Shown here: in pieces, positions 8,058 to 17,011 of the stretch
Layout of the letters: each line of letters starts with the position of its first letter
Numbering within the stretch: the stretch's first letter is position 1
Assembly: GCF_947631635.1 (NCBI RefSeq)
Contig: NZ_CANRMB010000026.1
Span: 1-52,696 of the forward strand
Direction: 5' to 3'
DNA: 52,696 nt
Origin: an uncultured Dysosmobacter sp.
GTDB lineage: Bacteria; Bacillota; Clostridia; Oscillospirales; Oscillospiraceae
Translations under genes and position numbers: made by a program
The notes under the pieces: generated by a model
What the model was told of the DNA's origin: nothing
What the model saw: the letters and a program-made list of their open reading frames with translations, nothing else
Database searches by the model: none

Positions 8058-9803
8058 ATGGCTACTGAAGTTTTGATGCCGAAGCTGGGTCTGACCATGA
8101 CCGAAGGCACCATTGAAGAGTGGAAGATCAAAGAGGGCCAGCCCGTCAAAAAGGGCGACGTGCTGTTCTCTGTGGCCACCGATAAGCTGACCAACGATGT
8201 GGAAGCCGATGCGGACGGCATCCTGTTGAAAATCCTGCTGCCCGAAGGGGAGACCGCCGCGTGCAAGAGCGTCATCGCCTATATCGGCGCCGAGGGTGAG
8301 GCCGTTCCCGGCGCTGCACCCGCTGCCGCTCCCGCGGCTGAGACTGCTTCCGCCGCACCTGCCGCCCCCGCTGCTGCCCCTGCCGCGGCTCCCGCTGCCG
8401 GTCCCAAGAGCGTGATCGTAGTCGGCGGCGGCCCCGGCGGCTATGTGGCCGCCATCCGTGCGGCCCAGCTGGGCGCCAAGGTCACGGTGATCGAGAAGGA
8501 GCACCTGGGCGGCACCTGTCTGAACGTGGGCTGCATCCCCACCAAGTGCCTGCTGCACAGCGCCGAGCTGGTCTCCCAGATCAAGGAGCAGGGCGCTGAT
8601 ATCGGCGTGAAGGTCACTGGCGTGGAAGTGGACTTCCCCCAGGTCATCGCCCACAAGAACGCCGTCAGCAAGAAGCTGACCAGCGGCATTGCGGGCCTGT
8701 TCAAGCTGAACAAGGTCGCCAAGATCGACGGCGAGGCCTCCTTCGCGGCGCCGGGCAGGCTGTCTGTCAAGAAGGCCGACGGCACCACCGAGGAGATGAC
8801 CGCCGACGCCATCATCCTGGCAACCGGCTCCGTCAACTCCGTGCCGCCCATTCCCGGCATCAAGGAGAACCCCAACTGCATCGACTCCACCGGCGCCCTG
8901 AGCCTGGAGGCCCTGCCCAAGACCATGGTGGTCATCGGCGGCGGCGTCATCGGCCTGGAGCTGGCCTGCGCCTATGCGGCCTTCGGCACCAAGATCACGG
9001 TCGTTGAAGCCATGGACCACATGCTGCCCATGCTGGACGGCGATCTGACCAAGATCGGTGTGGCCCATATGAAGAAGATGGGCATGGAGTTCCACCTGGA
9101 GTGCCCTGTGCAGGCTGTGGAGGCATCTCCCGTGGGCACCAAGGTGGTCTGCAAGAATAAGGCCGGCGAGGCCGTCAGCTTTGAGGCGGAGAAGGTCCTG
9201 GTGGCCATCGGCCGCAAGGCAAACACCGCTTCCCTGAACCTGGAAGCCGGCGGCCTGAACAACGACCGGGGCCGGATCATCGTCAATGACAGGATGGAGA
9301 CCAATGTCCCCGGCGTGTATGCCATCGGCGACTGCGTGTTCGGCAGGGCACAGCTGGCCCACACCGCCTCCGCCATGGGCGAGGTGGCCGCGGAGAACAT
9401 CTGCGGAATTCCCGCCGTGTACGACGAAAAGACCAATCCCACCTGCGTCTACATGGAGCCGGAGGCGGCTTCCGTGGGCCTGACAGAGGAGCAGTGCAAG
9501 GCCCAGGGCCTGAACTACAAGGTGGGCAAGTTCCCCATGAGCGCCAACGGCAAGGCGCTGATCCTGAACGGCGGCGAGGGCCTGGTGAAGATCATCGCCG
9601 ACGCCAAGTACGGCGAGGTGCTGGGGATGCACATCATCGGACCCCGTGCCACGGACCTGATCGCCGAGGGCGCCCTGGCCATCCGCCTGGAAGCCACCAT
9701 CGATGAGCTGATCTCCACCATCCACAGCCATCCTACGGTCACCGAGACCATGCGGGAAGCTGCCCTGAATGTGGAGAAGCGTGCTATCCATACCAAGAAC
9801 TAA
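8058..9803 (+). CDS. lpdA: Dihydrolipoamide dehydrogenase (E3) with N-terminal lipoyl domain
   Basis: Reoxidises the dihydrolipoyl arm of E2 using FAD and NAD+. The 581-residue protein is about 110 residues longer than a plain E3 because it begins with a lipoyl domain (residues 1-75, Lys 43 in ATDKLTND) and an Ala/Pro linker. The FAD motif VVGGGPGGY starts near 117. The redox pair is in GGTCLNVGCIPTK, the NAD motif VIGGGVIGLE is near 295, and the C-terminal HSHPT carries the active-site His. The 114-base gap after E2 holds no strong terminator, so it should belong to the same operon. A lipoyl-bearing E3 is known in some Gram-positive and other bacterial complexes; here its own lipoyl arm could take part in acyl transfer (inference). 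Confidence 0.93.
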   Translation: MATEVLMPKLGLTMTEGTIEEWKIKEGQPVKKGDVLFSVATDKLTNDVEADADGILLKILLPEGETAACKSVIAYIGAEGEAVPGAAPAAAPAAETASAAPAAPAAAPAAAPAAGPKSVIVVGGGPGGYVAAIRAAQLGAKVTVIEKEHLGGTCLNVGCIPTKCLLHSAELVSQIKEQGADIGVKVTGVEVDFPQVIAHKNAVSKKLTSGIAGLFKLNKVAKIDGEASFAAPGRLSVKKADGTTEEMTADAIILATGSVNSVPPIPGIKENPNCIDSTGALSLEALPKTMVVIGGGVIGLELACAYAAFGTKITVVEAMDHMLPMLDGDLTKIGVAHMKKMGMEFHLECPVQAVEASPVGTKVVCKNKAGEAVSFEAEKVLVAIGRKANTASLNLEAGGLNNDRGRIIVNDRMETNVPGVYAIGDCVFGRAQLAHTASAMGEVAAENICGIPAVYDEKTNPTCVYMEPEAASVGLTEEQCKAQGLNYKVGKFPMSANGKALILNGGEGLVKIIADAKYGEVLGMHIIGPRATDLIAEGALAIRLEATIDELISTIHSHPTVTETMREAALNVEKRAIHTKN

Positions 9804-9820
9804 AGCCTTTTAGACAGCAC

Positions 9821-9856
9821 AAAAGAGGCCGCTGCTCACGCAGCGGCCTCTTTTTG
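9821..9856 (+). terminator. Terminator closing the dehydrogenase operon
   Basis: Perfect 15-bp GC-rich stem (9821-9835 with 9840-9854), a TCAC loop and a T-run to 9855. It can also serve the converging XRE gene, because A-runs flank the left arm. Confidence 0.9.
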
Positions 9857-9881
9857 TAAATCGAGGGCATGTTGTCTGTGG

Positions 9882-10340
9882 TCAACGGCGTCCCAGCTCT
9901 TTTTGGACAGCTTTGGTGAGCAGTGCCTGTCCCTCCGGAGAGCGCAGAACATCCAGCACCGTGGCCCGCAGCAGGTCCTGAAAGGACTTGCTCTTCATAA
10001 AAGCACGGAACATGGAGCTGTCACTCTGTCCGGCGGAAGAGGACTGGGCGACGACCTTGACTGGGCGGGGAACAGGCTTGGGTGCGGGAGCGTCCTCCAC
10101 ATAGCCGGTATTCAGCCAATTTTCCATCCGGGTGGGATCATCGCTCTCACCGCGCAGATAAAACAGGGAGACGCCAAAATAGGAAGCCAGCTTTTCCTGC
10201 TGGTCCTGGGTGGGTGTCTGGCGGCCTGTCTCAAATTTCTCCACAGCCGTTCTGGGAAGCCCCAGGGCGGTGGACAATGCGGGACGGCTGATGCCCCGCT
10301 CCGTCCGCAGCGCTTCAATACGCTGTGCCATTGTGATCAT
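9882..10340 (-). CDS. XRE-family helix-turn-helix regulator
   Basis: DNA-binding regulator of unknown target. The first 65 residues form an XRE-type helix-turn-helix (IEALRTERGISRPALSTALGL, with recognition region TAVEKFETGRQTPT), followed by YFGVSLFYLRGE, typical of Cro/CI-like domains. A Pro-rich linker (about residues 84-100) leads to a helical C-terminal part that I do not recognise. AGGAGG lies 8 bases before the ATG and supports the start. The gene is divergent from yhcC and has a palindrome over its probable -10 box, suggesting self-regulation. Confidence 0.8.
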   Translation of the reverse strand: MITMAQRIEALRTERGISRPALSTALGLPRTAVEKFETGRQTPTQDQQEKLASYFGVSLFYLRGESDDPTRMENWLNTGYVEDAPAPKPVPRPVKVVAQSSSAGQSDSSMFRAFMKSKSFQDLLRATVLDVLRSPEGQALLTKAVQKELGRR

Positions 10341-10372
10341 AAAAAGACCTCCTTTGCGAAATCACAGATCAA

Positions 10373-10385
10373 CGCTATTATAGCG
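10373..10385 (-). promoter_or_regulatory. Palindrome over the -10 box of the XRE gene
   Basis: CGCTA-TTA-TAGCG is a perfect 5+3+5 palindrome. Read on the minus strand it contains TATAAT (10377-10382), a consensus -10 box about 35 bases upstream of the XRE start. The matching -35 is weak (TTTCGT). The overlap of a perfect palindrome with the -10 suggests an autoregulatory operator. Confidence 0.45.
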
Positions 10386-10441
10386 CAAGCTGGCTGGAAA
10401 CGAAAGCCTTTTTTAGGGCGTGAGGCCTGCTGGAAAAAGAC

Positions 10442-10470
10442 TTGCAATTTGCGTGCATTTTTGCTTTGAT
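10442..10470 (+). promoter_or_regulatory. Probable promoter of the YhcC-type gene
   Basis: TTGCAA (10442-10447), a 17-base spacer and TTTGAT (10465-10470), giving a short leader before the ATG at 10503. Confidence 0.45.
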
Positions 10471-10502
10471 AGAGGAGAATACAGCCGATATGGAGAACCA
10501 AT

Positions 10503-11399
10503 ATGTATTGGAATGATTTAAATAATAACCTAAAAGCGCAATATAATAGCAAAGTATACAAGCTGGCGCTGTCATCCGGCTGTACCTGTCCCAACCGGGA
10601 TGGGACGTTGGGGGACCGCGGCTGCATATTCTGCGATGGAGCGGGAGCCTTTGCGGAGCAGGGAGACATCCCGGCGCAGCTGGAGGCTGCCAGGGACCGG
10701 GTGGCGGCGAAGGCAGGAAAGAATGCAAAATATATCGCCTATTTTCAATCCTTCACCAATACCTATGGACCAGTGGAGCGGCTGCGGAAATTGTACACCC
10801 AAGCCATGGAGCCGGAGGACGTGGTGATCCTGTCCGTCGCTACACGGCCGGACTGCCTTCCAGAGGAGACCCTGGACCTGCTGGCGGAACTGAACCGGAC
10901 CAAACCCGTCTGGGTGGAGCTGGGGCTTCAGACGATCCACCCAGCCTCCGCACGCTATATCCGGCGGGGGTATGACCTGCCGGTCTATGAGGACGCGGTG
11001 CGGCGGCTGAAGGCGGCAGGCATCACGGTCGTGACCCATCAGATCCTGGGCCTGCCTGGAGAAACACAGCATATGATGGCACAAACTGCACAATATATTG
11101 GACAAAGCGGCGCGGATGGTATCAAATTTCACCTGCTGCATGTTCTGCGGGGAACAGATTTGGCAGAGGCGTGGCGGGCGGGAAAAATGCAGACCATGGA
11201 GTTGGACGCATACATCGCCGCACTGGAGACGTGTGTGCGGCACCTTCCCCGGGAAATCGTCATCCACCGCCTGACAGGGGACGGCGCCAAACGGGACCTG
11301 CTGGCGCCGCTGTGGAGCGGCGATAAAAAGCGCGTGCTGAATGCCATTCACAGCGCCTTCCGCCGGGATGATGTGGTGCAGGGCAGCGCTCTTATGTAA
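10503..11399 (+). CDS. TIGR01212-family radical SAM protein (YhcC type)
   Basis: Radical S-adenosylmethionine protein of the YhcC family; the reaction is not established. Near the N-terminus the cysteine-rich segment CTCPNRDGTLGDRGCIFC (about residues 22-39) matches the family's iron-sulfur cluster site. SVATRPDCL, ELGLQTIHP and HQILGLPGE follow in the usual order. The 298-residue length fits. The start follows GGAG closely. It is a single-gene unit facing the phosphoesterase gene, with a shared terminator between them. Confidence 0.88.
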   Translation: MYWNDLNNNLKAQYNSKVYKLALSSGCTCPNRDGTLGDRGCIFCDGAGAFAEQGDIPAQLEAARDRVAAKAGKNAKYIAYFQSFTNTYGPVERLRKLYTQAMEPEDVVILSVATRPDCLPEETLDLLAELNRTKPVWVELGLQTIHPASARYIRRGYDLPVYEDAVRRLKAAGITVVTHQILGLPGETQHMMAQTAQYIGQSGADGIKFHLLHVLRGTDLAEAWRAGKMQTMELDAYIAALETCVRHLPREIVIHRLTGDGAKRDLLAPLWSGDKKRVLNAIHSAFRRDDVVQGSALM

Positions 11400-11404
11400 A
11401 AACG

Positions 11405-11429
11405 GCCACCGCGGAACTTCCGCGGTGGC
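11405..11429. terminator. Shared terminator between converging genes
   Basis: GC-rich stem GCCACCGCGG with CCGCGGTGGC around an AACTT loop, placed between two convergent genes. The T-tract is weak in both directions. Confidence 0.6.
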
Positions 11430-11435
11430 TGCTGT

Positions 11436-11978
11436 TTATTCAAGCGGCTGAAAAGCTTCGCCGGTCAGCAGGTCGTGCCAGACAAAGACGCCGTTTTCCA
11501 GGGTCATATAGCTGTGGGGGGTATCGGACTTGGGAAGAGCGAGGGAGCCGGGATTTAAATAGGTAAACTTCCCGCAGTCACGGCACACCGGCAGGTGGGT
11601 GTGCCCGCAGAGAAGAATATCCCCCTCTGTCAGAGGCGGCGGGTCGTCCGGTCCATGGAGGTGGCCGTGAGTGGCATAGATGGTCAGGCCGTCCACCGAC
11701 AAAAAGGCGTAATCAGCCAGCACCGGAAAATGGAGGACCATCTGGTCCACCTCGGAATCGCAGTTGCCCCGGACGCACAGCAGCTTGTCCGCTACGCCGT
11801 TCAGCAGGGCGGTGACAGCTTTGGTATCGTATTCCTCAGGCAGGTCGTTCCGGGGGCCGTGGTACAGCAAGTCTCCCAGCAGCACCATCCTGCCGGCCCG
11901 CTCCCGCTGAAAAGCCGCCAGCAGAGCCCGGGCATAATAGGCGGAGCCGTGGAGATCGGATGCGATCAACAGTTTCAT
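11436..11978 (-). CDS. YfcE/MJ0936-family metallophosphoesterase
   Basis: Small metal-dependent phosphodiesterase of the calcineurin-like superfamily. The 180-residue protein shows the metal-binding motifs in order: SDLHGS (near residue 6), LLGDLLYHGPRN (near 39), VRGNCD (near 75), ATHGHLHG (near 105) and CGHTHLPV (near 128). ATG at 11978 is preferred: GGAGAC lies just upstream and the protein then starts MKLLIASDLHG, as the family does. The physiological substrate is unknown. Confidence 0.88.
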   Translation of the reverse strand: MKLLIASDLHGSAYYARALLAAFQRERAGRMVLLGDLLYHGPRNDLPEEYDTKAVTALLNGVADKLLCVRGNCDSEVDQMVLHFPVLADYAFLSVDGLTIYATHGHLHGPDDPPPLTEGDILLCGHTHLPVCRDCGKFTYLNPGSLALPKSDTPHSYMTLENGVFVWHDLLTGEAFQPLE

Positions 11979-12102
11979 GGAAACGTCTCCTTTGATGAGA
12001 TGCACTTATTTTACCGTTTTTTTGCCGCAAAAGCAACTGCAGATGCACAGTTTGCCATGGCGGAAGGGCAGGCGCCAAAGCAGTTTTGACAGGAAATGCC
12101 TC

Positions 12103-12131
12103 TTGACATATACCCATAGGGGGTATATAAT
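12103..12131 (+). promoter_or_regulatory. csoR promoter with embedded CsoR operator
   Basis: Consensus TTGACA (12103-12108), exactly 17 bases, consensus TATAAT (12126-12131). The spacer holds a perfect inverted repeat, ATATACCC (12108-12115) with GGGTATAT (12121-12128), the layout expected of a CsoR operator. Apo-CsoR bound there would block RNA polymerase, and Cu(I) would release it. Confidence 0.88.
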
Positions 12132-12157
12132 GCGGCACAGAAAGGTGGGAGATCCAG

Positions 12158-12454
12158 ATGGAAGAATGCAGCTGCCACAAGACGAAAGAGCGCACGGAAG
12201 AGGAGTACAGGCATCTGATCCACCGGCTGAACCGCATTGAGGGACAGATCCGGGGCATCCGGGGCATGGTGGAAAAAAGCGCTTACTGCACCGATATCCT
12301 GGCGCAGGTGGCCGCGGCCAACGCGGCGCTGAACGCGTTCAGCAAGGAACTGCTTGCCCAGCACATCAAGACCTGTGTGGCCCGGGATATCCGGGCGGGC
12401 AAGGATGAGACCATTGATGAGCTGGTCTCCACCCTGCAAAAATTGATGAAATAA
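12158..12454 (+). CDS. csoR: Copper-sensing repressor CsoR
   Basis: All-helical DUF156-family repressor that leaves DNA when it binds Cu(I). The 98-residue protein has the ligand pattern Cys44, His69, Cys73, equivalent to the Cys-His-Cys set of characterised CsoR proteins. An additional CSCH lies at residues 4-7. HRLNRIEGQIRGI is the family signature. GGTGGGA lies 7 bases before the ATG. A matching operator sits in its own promoter and the next gene is a copper ATPase, so the regulon is clear. Confidence 0.93.
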   Translation: MEECSCHKTKERTEEEYRHLIHRLNRIEGQIRGIRGMVEKSAYCTDILAQVAAANAALNAFSKELLAQHIKTCVARDIRAGKDETIDELVSTLQKLMK

Positions 12455-12474
12455 ACACGCAGAGGAAGCACTTA

Positions 12475-12636
12475 GAACCTGTATGCACAAGCGGGGAATG
12501 CCGGATGGACGCGGGATTTCCCCGGCAGACAAGGCGCTTTGACGCAGAAATACTTTGTGTATTTTAAGAAAAAGCAACGCAGTATGGCGGGAAAAGACCC
12601 GCCCAGACGGTGTTAAACGCTTGTGCATACAGGTTC
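12475..12636. mobile_element. MITE-like element between csoR and copA
   Basis: A 162-bp non-coding insert with perfect 19-bp terminal inverted repeats (left 12475-12493, right 12618-12636, starting GAACCTGTATGCAC) flanked by a TTA duplication (12472-12474 and 12637-12639). The interior is partly self-complementary and includes an AAATAC-TTTGT-GTATTT hairpin (12548-12564). No transposase gene is present, so it would depend on one elsewhere. It splits the copper operon and could act as a terminator or processing site in the transcript. Confidence 0.75.
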
Positions 12637-12679
12637 TTACCCTGCGGAATGCTGGAACAGCGGACACAAGGAGGTATCC

Positions 12680-15199
12680 ATGGAACAATATACTGTGACG
12701 GGCATGAGCTGCGCGGCCTGCAGCGCCCGGGTGGAAAAGGCCGTCTCAAAGGTGCCGGGCGTCACGTCCTGCTCCGTCAGCCTGCTGACCAACTCCATGG
12801 GCGTGGAGGGCACCGCCTCCGCCCAGGCGGTCATCTCGGCGGTGGAGGAGGCGGGATACGGCGCGGCGCTGAAGGGTGCGGCGGCGGAAAAGACCGCCGG
12901 CTCGGCACCGGATCTGGAGGACGCATTGAAGGACCGGGAGACACCGGTGCTGAAACGGCGGCTGATCGCCTCCCTGGGCTTTTTGATCGTTTTGATGTAC
13001 CTCTCCATGGGGCATATGATGTGGGGCTGGCCGGTCCCGGCCTTTTTAGAGGGAAACCATGTGGCCATGGGCCTGATCCAGCTGCTGCTGTCGGTTATCA
13101 TCATGGTCATCAACCAAAAATTCTTCATCAGCGGCTTTAAGAGCCTGTGGCACCGGGCACCGAATATGGACACCCTGGTTGCCTTGGGTTCCGGCGCGTC
13201 CTTTGTATACAGCACCTACGCCCTATTTGCCATGACCGACGCCCAGATGAAGGGCGACATGGCGGGAGTCATGGCCTATATGCACGAGTTCTATTTTGAG
13301 TCCGCGGCCATGATCCTGACCCTGATCACCGTGGGCAAGATGCTGGAGGCCCGCTCCAAGGGCAGGACGACGGACGCCTTGAAGAGTCTCATGAAGCTGG
13401 CGCCCAAGACGGCCACCATCCTGCGGGACGGCGCGGAGGCGGAGGTCTCCATCGACCAGGTGCGCAAGGGCGATGTGTTTGTGGTCCGGCCCGGCGAGAA
13501 CATCCCCGTGGACGGCGTGGTGCTGGAGGGCACCAGCGCGGTGAACGAATCCGCCCTGACCGGCGAGAGCATTCCGGTGGACAAGGCGGCGGGAGACCAT
13601 GTGTCGGCGGCCACGCTGAACCAGTCCGGCTTTATCAAGTGCGAAGCCACCCGGGTGGGGGAGGACACCACTCTGTCCCAGATCATCCAGATGGTCAGTG
13701 ACGCGGCGGCCACCAAGGCGCCCATCGCCAAGGTGGCGGACAAGGTGTCCGGCATCTTCGTCCCGGCGGTGATCTCCATCGCGGCGGTCACGCTGATCGT
13801 CTGGCTGCTGGCGGGGGAGAGCATCGGCTTTGCCCTGGCCCGGGGCATCTCCGTGCTGGTCATCAGCTGCCCCTGCGCCCTGGGGCTGGCGACCCCCGTG
13901 GCCATCATGGTGGGCAACGGCATGGGCGCCAAGAACGGCATTCTGTTCAAGACCGCCGTCTCTTTGGAGGAGGCCGGCAAGGTGGAGGTGGTGGCGCTGG
14001 ACAAGACCGGCACCATCACCAGCGGCGAGCCAAAGGTGACGGATGTCCTGCCCGCGGCGGGCCTGACGGAGACGGAGCTGCTCCAGCTGGCCTGCGCGCT
14101 GGAGAAGAAGAGCGAGCACCCCCTGGCCCGGGCGGTCTTACAGAGGGCGGAGGAGCTTGGGCTGGATGCTGCGGAGGTCACGGACTTCCGGGCCCTCCCC
14201 GGCAACGGCCTGTCCGCAATTCGGGACGGCGCGGTGCTGACCGGCGGCAATCTGAAGTTCATCAGCCAAACGGCGGAGGTGCCCGCAGAGCTGCGGACAG
14301 CCGCCGACCGTCTGGCGGAGGAGGGCAAGACGCCGCTCTTCTTTGCGCAGGAGGGAAAATTGGCAGGCATCATCGCCGTGGCGGACGTCATCAAGGAGGA
14401 CAGTCCCCAGGCGGTAAAGGAATTGCAGAACATGGGCATCCACGTGGTCATGCTCACCGGCGACAATGAGCGGACCGCCAGGGCCATCGGCAAACAGGCG
14501 GGCGTGGACGAGGTCATTGCCGGGGTCCTGCCGGACGGCAAGGAGAGCGTTATCCGCGCCCTGAAGAAAAAGGGCCGGGTGGCCATGGTGGGCGACGGCA
14601 TCAACGACGCGCCGGCCCTGACCCGGGCGGATATCGGTATCGCCATCGGCGCGGGCACGGACATCGCCATCGACGCGGCGGATGTGGTGCTGATGAAGAG
14701 CCGGCTCAGCGATGTGCCGGCGGCGGTCCGGCTCAGCCGCGCCACCCTGCGGAACATCCATGAGAACCTGTTCTGGGCGTTTTTCTACAATGTCATCGGG
14801 ATCCCCCTGGCGGCGGGCATCTGGATCCCCATCTTCGGCTGGAAGCTGAACCCCATGTTCGGCGCCGCGGCCATGAGTCTCAGCAGTTTTTGTGTGGTTT
14901 CCAACGCGCTGCGGCTGAATCTGTTCAAGCTCCGCGACGCGAGTAGGGATAAAAAAATCAAATCCAAAACGAAAAAGGAGAATGCTGCTATGGAAAAGAC
15001 CATGAAGATCGAGGGCATGATGTGCGGACACTGCGAGGCCCGCGTAAAGAAGTGCCTGGAGGCCGTCCCCGGCGTGACCGGAGCGGATGTCAGCCATGAG
15101 AAGGGCACCGCCGTCGTGACGCTGGGCGAGGCAGTGGCCGACGAGACCCTGAAGGCCGCTGTGGAGGCCCAGGACTACAAGGTGCTGTCCATCCAGTGA
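12680..15199 (+). CDS. copA: Cu(I)-exporting P1B-type ATPase with C-terminal CopZ domain
   Basis: Membrane pump that exports Cu(I) at the cost of ATP. The 839-residue protein has an N-terminal metal-binding domain (GMSCAAC near residue 10), eight expected membrane segments, TGES (near 295), the ion-binding CPC (about 396-398), the phosphorylated DKTGT (about 441), SEHP and GDGINDAP (about 637). After a Lys-rich linker it ends in a second metal-binding domain (GMMCGHC, residues 771-839) that looks like a complete CopZ. ATG 12680 is chosen because AAGGAGG lies just upstream; longer frames run back into the MITE. Upstream is csoR. Confidence 0.95.
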   Translation: MEQYTVTGMSCAACSARVEKAVSKVPGVTSCSVSLLTNSMGVEGTASAQAVISAVEEAGYGAALKGAAAEKTAGSAPDLEDALKDRETPVLKRRLIASLGFLIVLMYLSMGHMMWGWPVPAFLEGNHVAMGLIQLLLSVIIMVINQKFFISGFKSLWHRAPNMDTLVALGSGASFVYSTYALFAMTDAQMKGDMAGVMAYMHEFYFESAAMILTLITVGKMLEARSKGRTTDALKSLMKLAPKTATILRDGAEAEVSIDQVRKGDVFVVRPGENIPVDGVVLEGTSAVNESALTGESIPVDKAAGDHVSAATLNQSGFIKCEATRVGEDTTLSQIIQMVSDAAATKAPIAKVADKVSGIFVPAVISIAAVTLIVWLLAGESIGFALARGISVLVISCPCALGLATPVAIMVGNGMGAKNGILFKTAVSLEEAGKVEVVALDKTGTITSGEPKVTDVLPAAGLTETELLQLACALEKKSEHPLARAVLQRAEELGLDAAEVTDFRALPGNGLSAIRDGAVLTGGNLKFISQTAEVPAELRTAADRLAEEGKTPLFFAQEGKLAGIIAVADVIKEDSPQAVKELQNMGIHVVMLTGDNERTARAIGKQAGVDEVIAGVLPDGKESVIRALKKKGRVAMVGDGINDAPALTRADIGIAIGAGTDIAIDAADVVLMKSRLSDVPAAVRLSRATLRNIHENLFWAFFYNVIGIPLAAGIWIPIFGWKLNPMFGAAAMSLSSFCVVSNALRLNLFKLRDASRDKKIKSKTKKENAAMEKTMKIEGMMCGHCEARVKKCLEAVPGVTGADVSHEKGTAVVTLGEAVADETLKAAVEAQDYKVLSIQ
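14975..15199 (+). CDS. Possible internal CopZ start within copA
   Basis: In-frame ATG at 14990 (codon 771 of copA) is preceded by AAGGAG (14975-14980) at a 9-base spacing, a good ribosome site inside the gene. Initiation there would make a 69-residue stand-alone protein, [17 protein letters not shown]..., the size and motif of a CopZ copper chaperone. Whether it is used, or is only a relic of a gene fusion, cannot be told from sequence. The coordinates include the ribosome site; the coding part is 14990-15199. Confidence 0.5.
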   Translation, partial: KENAAMEKTMKIEGMMCGHCEARVKKCLEAVPGVTGADVSHEKGTAVVTLGEAVADETLKAAVEAQDYKVLSIQ

Positions 15200-15201
15200 T
15201 G

Positions 15202-15243
15202 AAAAAGGCTGCCGCGGCACAGGAGGCCGCGGCAGCCTTTTTT
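15202..15243 (+). terminator. Terminator after copA
   Basis: Perfect 17-bp stem (15202-15218 with 15226-15242), a 7-base loop and a T-run. It ends the copper operon. Confidence 0.92.
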
Positions 15244-15294
15244 ATGGGATCGAAAAAATGTGTGCTCCAGGCAGGTCCCGGCATCATTTGGGGA

Positions 15295-15324
15295 TTGTCT
15301 GCAAGACAGATGCTGTGATATACT
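15295..15324 (+). promoter_or_regulatory. Promoter of the nitrite/sulfite reductase gene
   Basis: TTGTCT (15295-15300), an 18-base spacer and an extended -10, TGATATACT (-10 hexamer 15319-15324), followed by a leader of about 70 bases. Confidence 0.55.
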
Positions 15325-15400
15325 TCCACTGTAAGAGGATGAGCACACCGCGCCGGATACCGGAGCGGCGGGAAAATTTGATGAGAGAGGATTTGCCTTC

Positions 15401-16945
15401 ATGATGAATGAACAATGGATCCAGACTTTCCGCAGGGAGATCGGCGAATTTGCGGAAAAGATCGACTCCTTTGCCCAGGGCGGGATCGACAAGAACCGCT
15501 ACAAGGGGATCTCCGGCGGAATGGGCTCCTATGCCCAGCGGGACCCTTCCAAGCACATGCTGCGCCTCCGCCTACCGGGAGGGCGGCTGACCGTGGACCG
15601 GCTGAAATTCCTGGCGGAGACGGTGGAGAAATACCAGGTGGGCCTGATGAAGCTGACCACCTGTGAGACCATCCAGCTCCATGACCTGACCGCGGGACAG
15701 GTGCCCCCCATCATGGAGGCGGCGATCGGATGCGGGATCATCAGCCGGGGCGGCGGCGGAGACAATCCCCGCAACGTGATCTGCAGCCCCCTGTCCGGTG
15801 TGCAGCCCGGCGAGGCCTTCGACGTGATGCCCTATGCGGAGGCGGCGACGGAGTACCTGCTGTCCATCTGCCGGGACATCCACATGCCCCGCAAGCTGAA
15901 GATCGCCTTCTGCAACGGCGTTGACGACTCCGTACACAGCGCCTTCCGGGATATGGGCTTCCGGGCCCGGCCGGACGGAACCTTTGCCCTGTATATCGCA
16001 GGCGGCCTGGGCAACAACCACCGCATGGGCGTTCTGGTGGACGAGGCGGTCCAGCCCCGGGAGATCCTGTACTATATCAAGGCGATGATCGACACCTTCT
16101 GCGCCCACGGCAACTATGAGAACCGCGCCAAGGCCCGCACCCGCTACATGCAGGAGACCCTGGGAGCCGACGGCTTGAAGGAGGCCTATCTGTCCAACGT
16201 GGCCGCCGTCAAGGCCGCCGGAGGACTGGACCTCTCAGGTCTGGAAGCGCCTGCCGGCCTGGACAGGGGGGCGGGAGAGACGATCTCCGACCCCAGGGCC
16301 ATCCCCCAGAAGCAGCCCGGCCTGTATGCGGTGCAGTATCATCCCATCGGCGGCAGCCTGCCGGTGAACAAGCCCGCGGAGCTGTATGCCCTTTTGAAGG
16401 ACATCCCCGGCGCAGAGTGCCGCGTCGCCCCCCATGAGACGCTGTATATCATCAACCTGACCGCAGGGGAGGCCCGCAGAGTGCTGGCGGCTACCGCCGA
16501 CGGCGCAAAGACCACCTTTGAACACAGTGTGGCCTGTATTGGAGCCTCCATCTGCCAGCAGGGCGTGCGGGACAGCCAGAGCCTGCTCCAGGCCGCTGTG
16601 GCGGCGGTGCGGGAGGCCGATTTGCCTGACGGCGCGCTGCCGAAGGTCTGCATCTCCGGCTGCCCCTCCAGCTGCGCCGCCCACCAGGCCGGTGCCATCG
16701 GCTTCCAGGGCTGTGTGCGCCCGGTGGATGGCAAGCCCATGCCGGCTTTCAAACTGTTTCTGGGCGGCAGCGACGCACTGGGAGAGGCCCGGTTCGGCGA
16801 GCCGGCGGCGGTCATCCTGGAGAAGGACGTCCCCGCCCTGCTGGTGGAGCTGGGACAGGCTGTCACGGCTGCTGGCACGACATGGGAACCCTGGGCAAGG
16901 GACCACGGCGGAGAACTGAAGGCCATCATTTCCAAATATGCATAA
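15401..16945 (+). CDS. Siroheme/4Fe-4S nitrite or sulfite reductase family protein
   Basis: Predicted siroheme and [4Fe-4S] reductase acting on nitrite or sulfite. The 514-residue protein has the paired ferredoxin-like half-domains of the family (KHMLRLRLPGGRLT near residue 45; QYHPIGGSLPV near 310) and the cluster ligands Cys379-x5-Cys385 and Cys417-x3-Cys421 (CISGCPSSC). Two adjacent ATGs (15401, 15404) are possible starts. It is a single-gene unit with its own promoter and terminator. No siroheme-synthesis gene or dedicated electron donor is nearby, so nitrite versus sulfite cannot be decided. Confidence 0.85.
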   Translation: MMNEQWIQTFRREIGEFAEKIDSFAQGGIDKNRYKGISGGMGSYAQRDPSKHMLRLRLPGGRLTVDRLKFLAETVEKYQVGLMKLTTCETIQLHDLTAGQVPPIMEAAIGCGIISRGGGGDNPRNVICSPLSGVQPGEAFDVMPYAEAATEYLLSICRDIHMPRKLKIAFCNGVDDSVHSAFRDMGFRARPDGTFALYIAGGLGNNHRMGVLVDEAVQPREILYYIKAMIDTFCAHGNYENRAKARTRYMQETLGADGLKEAYLSNVAAVKAAGGLDLSGLEAPAGLDRGAGETISDPRAIPQKQPGLYAVQYHPIGGSLPVNKPAELYALLKDIPGAECRVAPHETLYIINLTAGEARRVLAATADGAKTTFEHSVACIGASICQQGVRDSQSLLQAAVAAVREADLPDGALPKVCISGCPSSCAAHQAGAIGFQGCVRPVDGKPMPAFKLFLGGSDALGEARFGEPAAVILEKDVPALLVELGQAVTAAGTTWEPWARDHGGELKAIISKYA

Positions 16946-17011
16946 AATCATATAAAACATTGATTGGGAGCATCTGTTAAGAAAAGTAGGCAATAAAGAT
17001 CATCGTTTCAG

